Of a stretch of DNA of 64,000 nucleotides, positions 19,034 through 27,350 are shown in pieces; the first letter of the stretch is position 1, and the number at the start of each line of letters is the position of its first letter. The stretch spans positions 217,475-281,474 of the forward strand of contig NZ_MDDV01000060.1 of the NCBI RefSeq assembly GCF_001854885.1, given 5' to 3'. This DNA is from Ensifer sp. LCM 4579. Lineage in GTDB: Bacteria > Pseudomonadota > Alphaproteobacteria > Rhizobiales > Rhizobiaceae. A program made the position numbers and the translations under genes. A model generated the notes under the pieces. That model saw nothing but the letters and a program-made list of their open reading frames with translations. It did no database searches and was not told where the DNA came from.

Positions 19034-20077
19034 ATGCGCTACAACACACTCGGCCGCACCGGCATCAAGGTTTCCGAGATCTGCCTCGGCACGATGACCT
19101 GGGGCTCGCAGAACACGCCGACAGAGGCCCATGCACAGCTCGACTACGCCTTCGAGCTCGGCGTGAATTTCATCGACACGGCAGAACTCTATCCGACGAC
19201 GCCACTTTCGGCCGAGACCTATGGCAATACCGAGCGCATCGTCGGCGAATGGCTGGCAAAGCGGCGGCGACGCGACGATGTGGTGCTTGCGACCAAGGTC
19301 GCAGGCTCCGGCCGCCCCTATATCCGCAATGGAGGACCGATCACCCCGGAGGGCATCGACCAGGCGATCAATGCCAGCCTGGAGCGGCTGAAGACCGACT
19401 ACGTCGATCTCTATCAGATTCACTGGCCGAACCGCGGCCACTATCATTTCCGCAATGCCTGGTCCTACGATCCGTCGAAGCAGGACAAGGCGCATGTCGC
19501 CGACGATCTAAAGGCAATTCTCGACAAGCTCGGCGAGCTCGTGACGGCCGGAAAGATCCGTGCTATCGGGCTTTCGAACGATACGGCCTGGGGCACGATG
19601 AAGATGCTCGACCTCGCAGAGAAGCACGGCCTTCCGCGCGTGGCGACGATCCAGAACGAATACAACCTGCTTTATCGCAGCTACGACCTCGACCTGGCCG
19701 AACTGTCGCACCATGAGGACGTCGGGCTCCTCGCCTATTCGCCGCTCGCAGCCGGCCTCCTGACCGGTAAATATCTCGGCGGAGCGAAGCCGGCCGGATC
19801 GCGGCTATCGATCAACGGGGACTTGGGTGGCCGCTTCACGCCGCACCAGGAGCCCGCCGTTGCAGCTTATGTGGCCCTCGCGCGGGAACAGGGCCTCGAT
19901 CCGGCGCAGATGGCGCTCGCCTTCTGCCTGACGCGTCCATTCATGGCCTCGGTGATCATCGGCGCCACATCGATCGCACAGCTGAAGACCGATATCGGCG
20001 CCGCCGAGGTTACGCTGTCACAGGACGTCATGAACGGCATTCGCCGCCTGCACCGGCTTTATCCGGCGCCGATCTGA
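19034..20077 (+). CDS. aldo/keto reductase (Tas-like)
   Basis: This 347-residue NADP(H)-dependent reductase of the TIM-barrel aldo/keto reductase family begins MRYNTLGRTGIKVSEICLGT, with DTAELYPTTP carrying the catalytic Asp and Tyr, ATKV with the Lys and QIHWPNRG with the His. The long 140-residue loop with YRHYHF-like aromatic segments resembles the Tas/YghZ branch. I chose the ATG at 19034 (AAGGAA upstream) over an open frame starting near 18665. The substrate is unknown. Confidence 0.88.
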   Translation: MRYNTLGRTGIKVSEICLGTMTWGSQNTPTEAHAQLDYAFELGVNFIDTAELYPTTPLSAETYGNTERIVGEWLAKRRRRDDVVLATKVAGSGRPYIRNGGPITPEGIDQAINASLERLKTDYVDLYQIHWPNRGHYHFRNAWSYDPSKQDKAHVADDLKAILDKLGELVTAGKIRAIGLSNDTAWGTMKMLDLAEKHGLPRVATIQNEYNLLYRSYDLDLAELSHHEDVGLLAYSPLAAGLLTGKYLGGAKPAGSRLSINGDLGGRFTPHQEPAVAAYVALAREQGLDPAQMALAFCLTRPFMASVIIGATSIAQLKTDIGAAEVTLSQDVMNGIRRLHRLYPAPI

Positions 20078-20092
20078 TCGGGCTTGCCCCTC

Positions 20093-20425
20093 TCAGGCCG
20101 CCATCAAGCGGCAGCTTTCCGCGCAACGCCGGCAGGCGTCGACGCAATACTGCATGTCGCCGATGCGTTCGCAATCGGTCGCGCATTCGGCGCAGATCTC
20201 CGCGCATTCGGCGCAGATGTGCCGGTGATGGCGCGTCCCGACCAGCATGAAATGCGCGGCGGTCCGACAGACTTCCGCGCAGGCCATCATCAACCGGAAA
20301 TGCGGCGGCTCGGTGTGCTTGCCGCCGGTTTCAAGGCAATGGCCCATGGCGGTCGAGAGGCAGGCACTGTAGCAGGCGAGGCACTTTTCGATGCATTCCT
20401 GCACCTTGGGGTCGATACGGCTCAT
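20093..20425 (-). CDS. four-helix-bundle cysteine-rich protein (DUF326, copper-storage-like)
   Basis: The protein of 110 residues contains 16 cysteines, most spaced three or four residues apart along predicted helices (QECIEKCLACYSAC, then ICAECAEICAECATDC, then CVDACRRCAESC), plus a His-rich loop (GTRHHRHIC). This is the pattern of the cytosolic copper-storage family, in which Cys residues line the inside of a four-helix bundle and bind many Cu(I) ions. There is no signal peptide, which fits the cytosolic Csp3 type. The ATG at 20425 has AGGAG six bases upstream. It converges on the aldo/keto reductase gene, 15 bases away. Confidence 0.85.
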   Translation of the reverse strand: MSRIDPKVQECIEKCLACYSACLSTAMGHCLETGGKHTEPPHFRLMMACAEVCRTAAHFMLVGTRHHRHICAECAEICAECATDCERIGDMQYCVDACRRCAESCRLMAA

Positions 20426-20800
20426 CTTCGTCTCCTGCTGCTTGCGGGGTTGGCAGGGGGCAAAACAAGGATGGCAGGCGTATGTTCCCCAATCTCCGCC
20501 ACCTGCGCCCGCGGAATGGCCGCACGTCCGGCAAGTTCTTGCGATCGCGCCTTGCAATTGTCCGGAAAATACGTATAAGCGCGCTGTTCGAAACGCCCGG
20601 TCTTCTGGCTGGTGGCTGAACGGAGGGCCGGCTTCCGCCTTGGAGGCCGCCAGGAACGACAGATGTTCCGGCCTCCCGTGTCTCCGCTCTCGACCGTCTC
20701 GATACAACACTTTCTTGCCGGCTCTTCGCAGCCAATAAGAACAGTCGTTGAGGCTTAGCCGCCGAGTCCGGGCTGATTAACGCAAGAAAGGCAAGCCACA
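20426..20800. other. leader region of the ribosomal protein operon
   Basis: These 375 bases lie between the cysteine-rich protein (minus) and rpsF (plus). A weak stem (AGCC...GGCT) holding a CCG-containing loop lies about 30 bases before rpsF. It could be an S6:S18 autoregulatory site, but I would not claim it. Otherwise I see nothing. Confidence 0.35.
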
Positions 20801-21244
20801 ATGGCTCTTTATGAACACGTATTCCTTGCCCGGCAGGATATCACGCCGCAGCAGGTCGACGCCCTCGTCGAACAGTACAAGGGCGTAATCGAAGCGAATG
20901 GCGGCAAGGTCGGCCGCGTCGAGAATTGGGGCCTAAAGTCCCTCACCTACCGCATCAAGAAGAACCGCAAGGCTCACTACGTCCTCATGGACATCGATGC
21001 TCCGGCGCCGGCAGTCCACGAAGTCGAACGCCAGATGCGCATCAACGAAGACGTGCTGCGCTATATGACGATCGCCGTCGAGAAGCACGAAGAAGGCCCG
21101 TCCGCGATGATGCAGAAGCGTGACCGCGACGACCGTCCGCGCGGCGAAGGCCGTGGCCCCCGTGACGGCGGCGACCGTGGCCCCCGTTCCGACCGTGGCG
21201 ACCGCGAAGACCGCCCGCGCCGTCCGCGCGAAGACCGCGCGTAA
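20801..21244 (+). CDS. rpsF: 30S ribosomal protein S6
   Basis: This 147-residue protein has the normal S6 fold in its first 95 residues ([14 protein letters not shown], then [24 protein letters not shown]). It then carries a charged tail of about 45 residues rich in Arg, Asp and Gly, which is longer than in E. coli. S6 binds S18 on the platform of the 30S subunit. It heads the operon rpsF-rpsR-DUF2232-rplI. Confidence 0.97.
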   Translation: MALYEHVFLARQDITPQQVDALVEQYKGVIEANGGKVGRVENWGLKSLTYRIKKNRKAHYVLMDIDAPAPAVHEVERQMRINEDVLRYMTIAVEKHEEGPSAMMQKRDRDDRPRGEGRGPRDGGDRGPRSDRGDREDRPRRPREDRA

Positions 21245-21270
21245 CCAGAAGCCGAAGGAGATAGATGACA

Positions 21271-21519
21271 ATGGCTGAAGTTTCTTCCGCTCCGGTACGC
21301 CGCCCGTTCCACCGTCGCCGCAAGACCTGCCCCTTCTCGGGCGCAAACGCTCCGCGGATCGACTACAAGGACGTCCGCCTCCTGCAGCGCTACATTTCCG
21401 AGCGCGGCAAGATCGTTCCGTCCCGCATCACGGCCGTTTCCCAGAAGAAGCAGCGCGAACTCGCCCAGGCGATCAAGCGCGCACGCTTCCTCGGCCTGCT
21501 GCCCTACGTCGTATCGTAA
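21271..21519 (+). CDS. rpsR: 30S ribosomal protein S18
   Basis: The 82-residue partner of S6 has the invariant CPFSG and the RNA-binding block [26 protein letters not shown]. Two in-frame ATGs exist, at 21265 and 21271; AGGAG at 21256-21260 is 4 and 10 bases from them. I prefer 21271 because it gives the usual S18 length. It follows rpsF by 26 bases. Confidence 0.96.
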   Translation: MAEVSSAPVRRPFHRRRKTCPFSGANAPRIDYKDVRLLQRYISERGKIVPSRITAVSQKKQRELAQAIKRARFLGLLPYVVS

Positions 21520-21569
21520 GGCCATGACTCTCCGTTGATCGCCTGACTCAACGGAAGCTCAAATCCAAG

Positions 21570-21602
21570 GGCAGGGCTCTTCCTTCGGGTGAGCGCCCTG
21601 CC
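21570..21602 (+). terminator. hairpin after rpsR (possible attenuator)
   Basis: GGCAGGGC pairs perfectly with GCCCTGCC across a 17-base loop, 50 bases after the rpsR stop. The following TCTCCCTT is only partly T-rich. It could lower read-through from the ribosomal protein genes into the membrane-protein gene, though rplI lies beyond it. Confidence 0.45.
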
Positions 21603-21708
21603 TCTCCCTTCCGCGGTGGGCGCGGATCGGAACCGGCGGTAGACGCCAAATCCCATGTTGGGGCATGCGAACAGTCGCCCCTAACTGCGTTGAAGCAGGA
21701 CAGCGAAC

Positions 21709-22662
21709 GTGCAGAACTGGAACAGGACATCGCTGATCGTCGGCGCGCTCGCCGGCATTACCGCCGCCCTACTGTCGATGGGCGCGAATACACAATCGTC
21801 CTTTGCCATCGTCCTCTATGCCGCTTCCGCGCTGCCGATCCTGATCGCCGGGCTCGGCTGGGGCAACGCCGCCGCGATCGCCGCCATCGCCGCCGCCAGC
21901 GTGACGGCGGCAAGCCTCGCGTCCCCCTATTTCGCGCTTCTGATCCTGGTCGTCACCCTCATCCCCGCGGGCTGGCTCAGCCATCTTGCCAATCTCGCCC
22001 GCCCGGCCAGCGAGATCGGCGGACCGGAGAGCGCCCTCGCCTGGTATCCGCTTTCGGACATCCTCGGCCATCTCGCGGGCCTCGTCACCATCGGCATGAT
22101 CATTGTCGGCTACATCGTCGGCTATGATGCGAGCGTCTCCGATCTCATGGTCGATATGCTGATCGAGGCGGTGAAGGCGCAGGAGCCGCTCTACAATCCG
22201 GACGCTGCCGCCGTCGCCCAGTTGAAGGCAATATTCACGCTGGCGCTCCCGCTCGTGCAAGGGGCCGTCTGGGTGATGATGCTGTTTTCGGCCTACTATC
22301 TTGCAACCCGTATCGTGCAGATGTCCGGTCGCTCCGTGCGGCCGCGGGAAGACATCCCCTCCACGCTGCGCATGCATCGCAACGCCATCTTCATCTTTCT
22401 CGCCGGGCTCGTCCTCGCCTTTATCGGCGGCGCGCCCGCGACGATCGGCGCTCTCGTTTGCGGCACCTTCGGTGCGGGCTTTCTGCTTTCGGGCTTTGCC
22501 TCCTTCCACTACCGCACGCGCGGCAGGGCATGGCGGCTGCCCGTGCTGTGGATCGCCTATCTGTCGGTATTCGTGTTCACGCTTCCGGCGCTCTTCTTCC
22601 TTCTCTTCGGATTGACCGACACGCGACGCACCATCGCGGTCACGCCGACGGGAAAAAGCTAA
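21709..22662 (+). CDS. DUF2232 multi-pass membrane protein
   Basis: This 317-residue protein has about eight hydrophobic segments (from [16 protein letters not shown] to [11 protein letters not shown]). It starts at a GTG with AGGA upstream and matches the DUF2232/YybS-like membrane family. In Rhizobiales a gene of this kind regularly sits between rpsR and rplI. Its function is not known; S-component-like transport has been suggested for related families, but nothing here proves it. Confidence 0.8.
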   Translation: MQNWNRTSLIVGALAGITAALLSMGANTQSSFAIVLYAASALPILIAGLGWGNAAAIAAIAAASVTAASLASPYFALLILVVTLIPAGWLSHLANLARPASEIGGPESALAWYPLSDILGHLAGLVTIGMIIVGYIVGYDASVSDLMVDMLIEAVKAQEPLYNPDAAAVAQLKAIFTLALPLVQGAVWVMMLFSAYYLATRIVQMSGRSVRPREDIPSTLRMHRNAIFIFLAGLVLAFIGGAPATIGALVCGTFGAGFLLSGFASFHYRTRGRAWRLPVLWIAYLSVFVFTLPALFFLLFGLTDTRRTIAVTPTGKS

Positions 22663-22697
22663 ACAACGAACAATGCCAAACTGAAAGGAACGAAATC

Positions 22698-23273
22698 ATG
22701 GAAGTCATTCTTCTCGAACGCATCGCCAAGCTCGGCCAGATGGGCGAAACCGTGAAGGTTCGCGACGGCTTTGCCCGCAACTACCTGCTGCCGCTCGGCA
22801 AGGCGCTGCGCGCCAATGCTGCCAACAAGGCCCGCTTCGAAGCAGAGCGCGCCACGTTGGAAGCCCGGAATCTGGAGCGCAAGTCGGAAGCCCAGAAGGT
22901 TGCCGAAACGCTCGGCGGCAAGTCCTTCGTCATCGTCCGTTCCGCTGGCGAAACGGGCCAGCTTTACGGCTCGGTTGCCGCTCGCGACATCATTGAAGCC
23001 CTGGCTGCAGAAGGTTTCAGCATCAACCGCAACCAGGTGAACCTCAACCAGCCGATCAAGGCTATCGGTGTCCATAAGGTCACGCTGCACCTGCATGGCG
23101 AAGTCGATGCAGTCATCGAAATCAACGTCGCCCGCTCCGCCGAAGAAGCCGAGCGTCAGGCCAAGGGCGAAAGCCTGACCTCCGCCGAGGCGATCTACGG
23201 TGTCGACGAGGACGCGCTGAAGCCGGAAGACTTCTTCAACCCGGAAGCCGAGTTCGAAGGCGAAGAAGAATAA
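22698..23273 (+). CDS. rplI: 50S ribosomal protein L9
   Basis: This 191-residue protein has the N-terminal rRNA-binding domain ([32 protein letters not shown]), the long connecting helix and the C-terminal domain ([12 protein letters not shown]). An extra acidic tail of roughly 40 residues ends in EFEGEEE, making it longer than the 149 residues of E. coli L9. The start has AAAGGAA upstream. A strong terminator follows. Confidence 0.97.
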   Translation: MEVILLERIAKLGQMGETVKVRDGFARNYLLPLGKALRANAANKARFEAERATLEARNLERKSEAQKVAETLGGKSFVIVRSAGETGQLYGSVAARDIIEALAAEGFSINRNQVNLNQPIKAIGVHKVTLHLHGEVDAVIEINVARSAEEAERQAKGESLTSAEAIYGVDEDALKPEDFFNPEAEFEGEEE

Positions 23274-23300
23274 GCGCCAGCGAGAGAGCTGAGAAAGGAG

Positions 23301-23334
23301 AAACCCGGATCCCTCGCGATCCGGGTTTTTCTTT
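23301..23334 (+). terminator. Rho-independent terminator of the rpsF operon
   Basis: An 11-bp perfect stem (AAACCCGGATC and its complement) with a six-base loop is followed by TTTTTCTTT. It lies 28 bases after the rplI stop and is the clearest terminator in the window. Confidence 0.92.
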
Positions 23335-23466
23335 GCGGCCGTGTCGGCGCGGAACACGCGCTTTGCGAGCGACGCCGAAGTGCGAATCAGATAGCTTCTC
23401 CCGGCCCCCTCGTGTCAATTGCCCCCGCCTTTCTGACAGGCCCATTTCGCGCCTTCAGGCGGCCCC

Positions 23467-23485
23467 TGTGGATGAATGTGGACAA
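23467..23485 (+). promoter_or_regulatory. two DnaA-box-like sites upstream of dnaB
   Basis: TGTGGATGA at 23467-23475 and TGTGGACAA at 23477-23485 each differ by one base from TGTGGATAA, the complement of the DnaA box TTATCCACA. Their starts are 10 bases apart, on the same face of the helix. They lie 125 bases before the dnaB start, so DnaA control of the helicase gene is possible. Confidence 0.4.
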
Positions 23486-23609
23486 CGGGCAAAGGCGACG
23501 GGCGAGGTTGCATGCCGCGGCACTGTTGCACGGCTACACTAGACGCGGACCGGCGCAGACAGCAAACCGGATTGATCGAAGGAACGACAGGCGGAACGGA
23601 AAGAAGATC

Positions 23610-25109
23610 ATGAATGACGCAGCGCGAAAGCTCGCCCCCTTGGCCAAGGATCAGGCGGACCAGCACTATCGCGAGGCGCCGAACAATCTGGAAGCCGAAC
23701 AGGCGCTGCTCGGCGCCATTCTGGTCAACAACGACGCCTTCTACCGCGTGTCGGACTTCCTCAAGCCCGTGCATCTCTACGAGCCGCTGCATCGCAAGAT
23801 CTTCGAGATCGCCGGCGAAATCATCCGCATGGGCAAGACCGCCAATCCGGTGACGGTCAAGACGTTCCTGAAGGCCGACGAGAAGGTCGGCGACCTGACG
23901 GTGGCGCAATATCTCGCACGCCTTGCGGCCGAAGCCGTTTCGATCATCAATGCGGAGGATTACGGCCGGGCGATCTACGACCTGGCGCTGCGCCGCTCGC
24001 TGATCACCATCGGCGAGGATATGGTCAACATCGCCTATGACGCGCCGCTCGACATGCCGCCGCAAAGCCAGATCGAGGATGCCGAACGGCGGCTCTTCGA
24101 ACTCGCCGAGACGGGGCGCTACGATGGCGGCTTCCAGTCGTTCAATGATGCCGTGGCACTCGCCATCGACATGGCGGGCCAGGCCTTCGAGCGCGACGGG
24201 CATCTTTCGGGCATCTCCACCGGCATCCATTCGCTCGACGGCAAGATGGGCGGATTGCAGCGTTCGGACCTGATCATCCTGGCCGGACGCCCGGGCATGG
24301 GCAAGACCTCGCTTGCGACGAACATCGCCTACAACATCGCTGCGTCCTACGAGCCGGAGGTGCAGCCGGACGGCTCCTTCAAGGCGAAGAACGGCGGCGT
24401 CGTCGGCTTCTATTCGCTCGAAATGTCGTCGGAACAACTTGCAACCCGTATCATCTCCGAGCAGACGGAGGTCTCTTCTTCGAAGATCCGCCGCGGCGAC
24501 ATCTCGGAGGCCGATTTCGAAAAGCTCGTCGCCTGCTCTCAGATGATGCAGAAGGTGCCCCTCTATATCGACCAGACCGGCGGCATCTCCATCGCCCAAT
24601 TGGCGGCGCGCGCCCGGCGCCTCAAGCGGCAGCGCGGCCTCGACGTGCTCGTGGTCGACTACGTGCAGCTGATGACCGGCTCGAAGAAGTCGGGCGAAAA
24701 CCGCGTACAGGAGATCACCGAGATCACCACCGGCCTCAAGGCACTCGGCAAGGAACTCAACGTGCCGATCATTGCACTATCGCAGCTCTCGCGTGCCGTC
24801 GAAAGCCGCGAAGACAAGCGCCCGCAGCTCTCGGACCTGCGCGAATCAGGTTCGATCGAACAGGACGCCGACGTGGTGCTCTTCGTGTTCCGCGAGGAAT
24901 ACTATGTGAAGAACATGGAGCCGCGCGACGAATTCGACCCGAAATACGAAGAGTGGAAGATGCAGATGGAGAAGGTGAAAGGCACGGCCGACGTGATCAT
25001 CGCCAAGCAGCGTCACGGACCGACCGGCACCGTCAAGCTCGCCTTCCAGTCCGAATTCACCCGCTTCTCGGATCTGGCCGATCCGTCGTTCACGCAGTAT
25101 GAGCATTGA
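23610..25109 (+). CDS. dnaB: replicative DNA helicase
   Basis: The 499-residue hexameric helicase unwinds DNA ahead of the replisome. The N-terminal primase-interacting domain (NNLEAEQALLGAILVNNDAF) is followed by a RecA-like core with Walker A GRPGMGKTS, Walker B-like VLVVDYVQLM and the IIALSQLSRAVE block. The C-terminus carries the usual RHGPTGTV. I chose the ATG at 23610; the frame is open back to 23412 but that region includes the DnaA-like sites. It stands alone, with azlD convergent downstream. Confidence 0.96.
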   Translation: MNDAARKLAPLAKDQADQHYREAPNNLEAEQALLGAILVNNDAFYRVSDFLKPVHLYEPLHRKIFEIAGEIIRMGKTANPVTVKTFLKADEKVGDLTVAQYLARLAAEAVSIINAEDYGRAIYDLALRRSLITIGEDMVNIAYDAPLDMPPQSQIEDAERRLFELAETGRYDGGFQSFNDAVALAIDMAGQAFERDGHLSGISTGIHSLDGKMGGLQRSDLIILAGRPGMGKTSLATNIAYNIAASYEPEVQPDGSFKAKNGGVVGFYSLEMSSEQLATRIISEQTEVSSSKIRRGDISEADFEKLVACSQMMQKVPLYIDQTGGISIAQLAARARRLKRQRGLDVLVVDYVQLMTGSKKSGENRVQEITEITTGLKALGKELNVPIIALSQLSRAVESREDKRPQLSDLRESGSIEQDADVVLFVFREEYYVKNMEPRDEFDPKYEEWKMQMEKVKGTADVIIAKQRHGPTGTVKLAFQSEFTRFSDLADPSFTQYEH

Positions 25110-25167
25110 GCGCGGCTGCGCACGGCGTGTTTGCCCCCGCGTCGTAACCCGTCAATTCAAGTAGCGG

Positions 25168-25473
25168 TCACCCGCCAATCATCGCCCTTCCCATCGCCAC
25201 CACGAAAACGCCGATCGCAACGGCCCAAAGCAGCGGCAGTCGCGTCGCAGCAATTGCCGTCGCAAGGGTGGCGAGCGTTTCGGCCGGGCCGGTGGCGAGA
25301 GCGGTCGGGGCGATGACGGCCATCAGCACGGCGGGCGGAATAGCCTCCAGCGCTCGCCTCTGCTGCGGACCGATGGCGACGAAGCGGATGAGGACGAGGC
25401 CGGCGATGCGCGTCAGCGCCGTGGCTGCGGCCATCGCGACGATGGCGAGGAAGGTACTCGGATCGAGCGTCAT
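25168..25473 (-). CDS. azlD: AzlD-type branched-chain amino acid export subunit
   Basis: This 101-residue protein has about four hydrophobic segments (FLAIVAMAAATALTRIAG, AVLMAVIAPTALATG, LPLLWAVAIGVFVVAMG), typical of the small AzlD partner. AzlC and AzlD together export branched-chain amino acids. The ATG at 25473 has AGGAGG seven bases upstream and overlaps the azlC stop by four bases (ATGA). Confidence 0.88.
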   Translation of the reverse strand: MTLDPSTFLAIVAMAAATALTRIAGLVLIRFVAIGPQQRRALEAIPPAVLMAVIAPTALATGPAETLATLATAIAATRLPLLWAVAIGVFVVAMGRAMIGG

Positions 25474-26177
25474 GCGCAGGCCTCCTGGCCGGCGCCCGTC
25501 ACGAGGGTTGCAACGGCTCCGGCGGTGGCACCGGCCGCGATGTACCAGACGCCAGGCAGAAACTGGTGGACGAGCACGGCCGCGGCGGCGCTGGCGGCGA
25601 GCACCGCGCCGGTCTCGCGGCCCTTCCAGAAACTCGCGACGAGAACCGTGAAGACGGCCGGAAAGGCAAAATCGAGACCGATCGCCTTCGGATTTCCCAA
25701 GAAGGCGCCGACAAGCGAGCCCACAAGGCTCGTCAGCACCCAGACGCAATAGAAGGGTATCGCGAGGCCGGCATACCATGCCGGCGTCAACCGTGTCTGT
25801 CCGGCGCGCAGCTCCGCCATCGCCCAGATTTCGTCGGCCAGCAGCAGCATCGCGGCATACTTCGCCGGCCCGGAAAAGGACGGCATCCTCGTGCCTATCG
25901 AGGCGCCCATCAGCACGTGTCGGATGTTCACGAGCAAGGCCGAGAAGGCGAGCGCGCCCCAGGAGGCCGGATGCATCCAGATATCCATGGCCACGAATTG
26001 CGAGCCTCCGGCAAAGACCAGGGCACTCATCATTGTTGCTTCGAGGCTGCTCAGCCCTTTGGAAGCGGCAACGGCGCCGAAGACCAGGCCGATCGGGACG
26101 ACCGCCACGGTAAGCGGGGCCATCGCCCGTACGCCGCCGATAAATTCGTCGAGGATATCCACCCTTTTCACGTCCAT
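25470..26177 (-). CDS. azlC: AzlC-family branched-chain amino acid exporter
   Basis: The 235-residue inner-membrane protein contains the AzlC hallmark region (FIGGVRAMAPLTVAVVPIG, FGAVAASKGLS, FAGGSQF) and several membrane spans. I chose the ATG at 26177 (AAGGA eight bases upstream); a GTG at 26195 is an alternative. It lies 65 bases after the AraC-type regulator on the same strand and overlaps azlD, so the regulator probably controls the exporter. Confidence 0.9.
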   Translation of the reverse strand: MDVKRVDILDEFIGGVRAMAPLTVAVVPIGLVFGAVAASKGLSSLEATMMSALVFAGGSQFVAMDIWMHPASWGALAFSALLVNIRHVLMGASIGTRMPSFSGPAKYAAMLLLADEIWAMAELRAGQTRLTPAWYAGLAIPFYCVWVLTSLVGSLVGAFLGNPKAIGLDFAFPAVFTVLVASFWKGRETGAVLAASAAAAVLVHQFLPGVWYIAAGATAGAVATLVTGAGQEACA

Positions 26178-26242
26178 GATCTCCGTCCTTTTCACCAGAG
26201 CTCATAGGGGGGAGAACGATGCCGGGTCTTGAACGAAAGTGA

Positions 26243-27100
26243 TCAGCCGGCGCGGAAAGCACCCGGCGTCACGCCGGTCCTCGCCTTGAAATGACGGGTG
26301 AAATGCGCCTGGTCGGCGAAGCCGCAATGATACGCCGTCTCGGCGGCCGACCAACCGAGCCGCAGCAGGCTGCGTGCCTCTCGCACGCGCTTGTCGGTGA
26401 GAAAAGCATGCGGGGTGATGTGGAACTCCCTGCGGAACGCGCGGATCAGATGCGCGCGGCTGAGGCCCGCCACCTTGGCAAGCTCGTCGAGGCCGATGTC
26501 GCGCGCATAGTTCTCGATCAGATAGTCGCGCGCGCGACGAACGGCAGAGCTCTCACGCGACCGGACGGGAACGATGATCGCACTTCCGTGCCGCTGGAAA
26601 AGCGTGGCCAGGAAGCTGAACATGCTTTCGTCCGCCTCCAGAGCTCCCGCCTTACCTTCAAGGGTACGGTGTGCTCGATGGAAGGCATCGGCAAGTTCCG
26701 TATCCGTCAGCCATTGTCGGGAAAAGGAGGGCGTTCCACGGAAAGCGCGGCCCGTGACATCCTCGAGAACGTCGACGAAAAGTTCCACCGAGGGATAGAT
26801 CATGCGATAGCGGTAGCCGTCAGCGCCGGGATGCCCGTCATGCACCTCGTCGGGGTTGATGAGATAGAAATCGCCCGGCCCCGTCTGGGATCGCTCGCCC
26901 TTGATCGTGCTGATCTGCGAGCCGGCCTCGATGGCGCCTATGCTGAACGTGTCGTGCGCGTGCGGCGCGAATTCATGGGTGATGAAAGTGGCGCTCAGGC
27001 ACTCCATCCCATTGAAGCGGGGATCCCGCCAGAAACGGGTCCGCTCGGCACCTTTGAGCGGCATGGCCTCGGTGGCCTCTTCCTGGGAAATCGTATGCAT
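26243..27100 (-). CDS. AraC-family transcriptional regulator
   Basis: The 285-residue protein has an N-terminal cupin-like sensor domain (HEFAPHAHDTFSIGAIEAG, GDFYLINPDEVHDGHP) and two C-terminal helix-turn-helix motifs (IGLDELAKVAGLSRAHLIRAFRREF and AAETAYHCGFADQAHFTRHFK). This is the form of ligand-sensing AraC activators often found next to amino acid exporters. The downstream azlCD genes suggest that it responds to an amino acid, but the ligand is not readable. Confidence 0.92.
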   Translation of the reverse strand: MHTISQEEATEAMPLKGAERTRFWRDPRFNGMECLSATFITHEFAPHAHDTFSIGAIEAGSQISTIKGERSQTGPGDFYLINPDEVHDGHPGADGYRYRMIYPSVELFVDVLEDVTGRAFRGTPSFSRQWLTDTELADAFHRAHRTLEGKAGALEADESMFSFLATLFQRHGSAIIVPVRSRESSAVRRARDYLIENYARDIGLDELAKVAGLSRAHLIRAFRREFHITPHAFLTDKRVREARSLLRLGWSAAETAYHCGFADQAHFTRHFKARTGVTPGAFRAG

Positions 27101-27233
27101 CGATCGATGCTAGCGCCGCCGGGCCGGGACGTCTTGTACAAAAGTGCTCGCCCGTCCGCACATTCAGTCCGCCTCGGCGAAGCCGATTTGCCGCCATCGA
27201 CGCATGCCTGTAAAAGCTCAAGCCACCGCCCTA

Positions 27234-27337
27234 CAGCGCCGCGCGTTTTATTGAACGCGCAAAGGTCGCTGTAGCACTTTGAAATGCTGCATGTCTTTGT
27301 CCTTGAATCGAGGTCGATCAAAGGAGACATGCAGTAG
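27234..27337 (+). repeat. RIME-type repeat, copy 2
   Basis: A full copy of about 104 bases, from CAGCGCCGCGCG to GACATGCAGTAG. It includes AAGGAG, then ATG CAG TAG, ending 13 bases before the alr start. The left palindrome differs a little from copy 5 (TTTTATTGAA in the loop). Confidence 0.88.
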
Positions 27338-27350
27338 GAGACCCCGCCTC

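Larger units (their letters stand above)
23274..23609. other. gap between rplI and dnaB
   Basis: The 336 bases contain the rplI terminator (23301-23334) and two DnaA-box-like sequences (23467-23485). The rest shows nothing I can name; the dnaB promoter should be here. Confidence 0.5.

Noticed and set aside
20755-20800. S6:S18 autoregulatory RNA motif in the rpsF leader
   Set aside because: Only a four-base stem and a CCG can be seen; too weak to call without covariance evidence.
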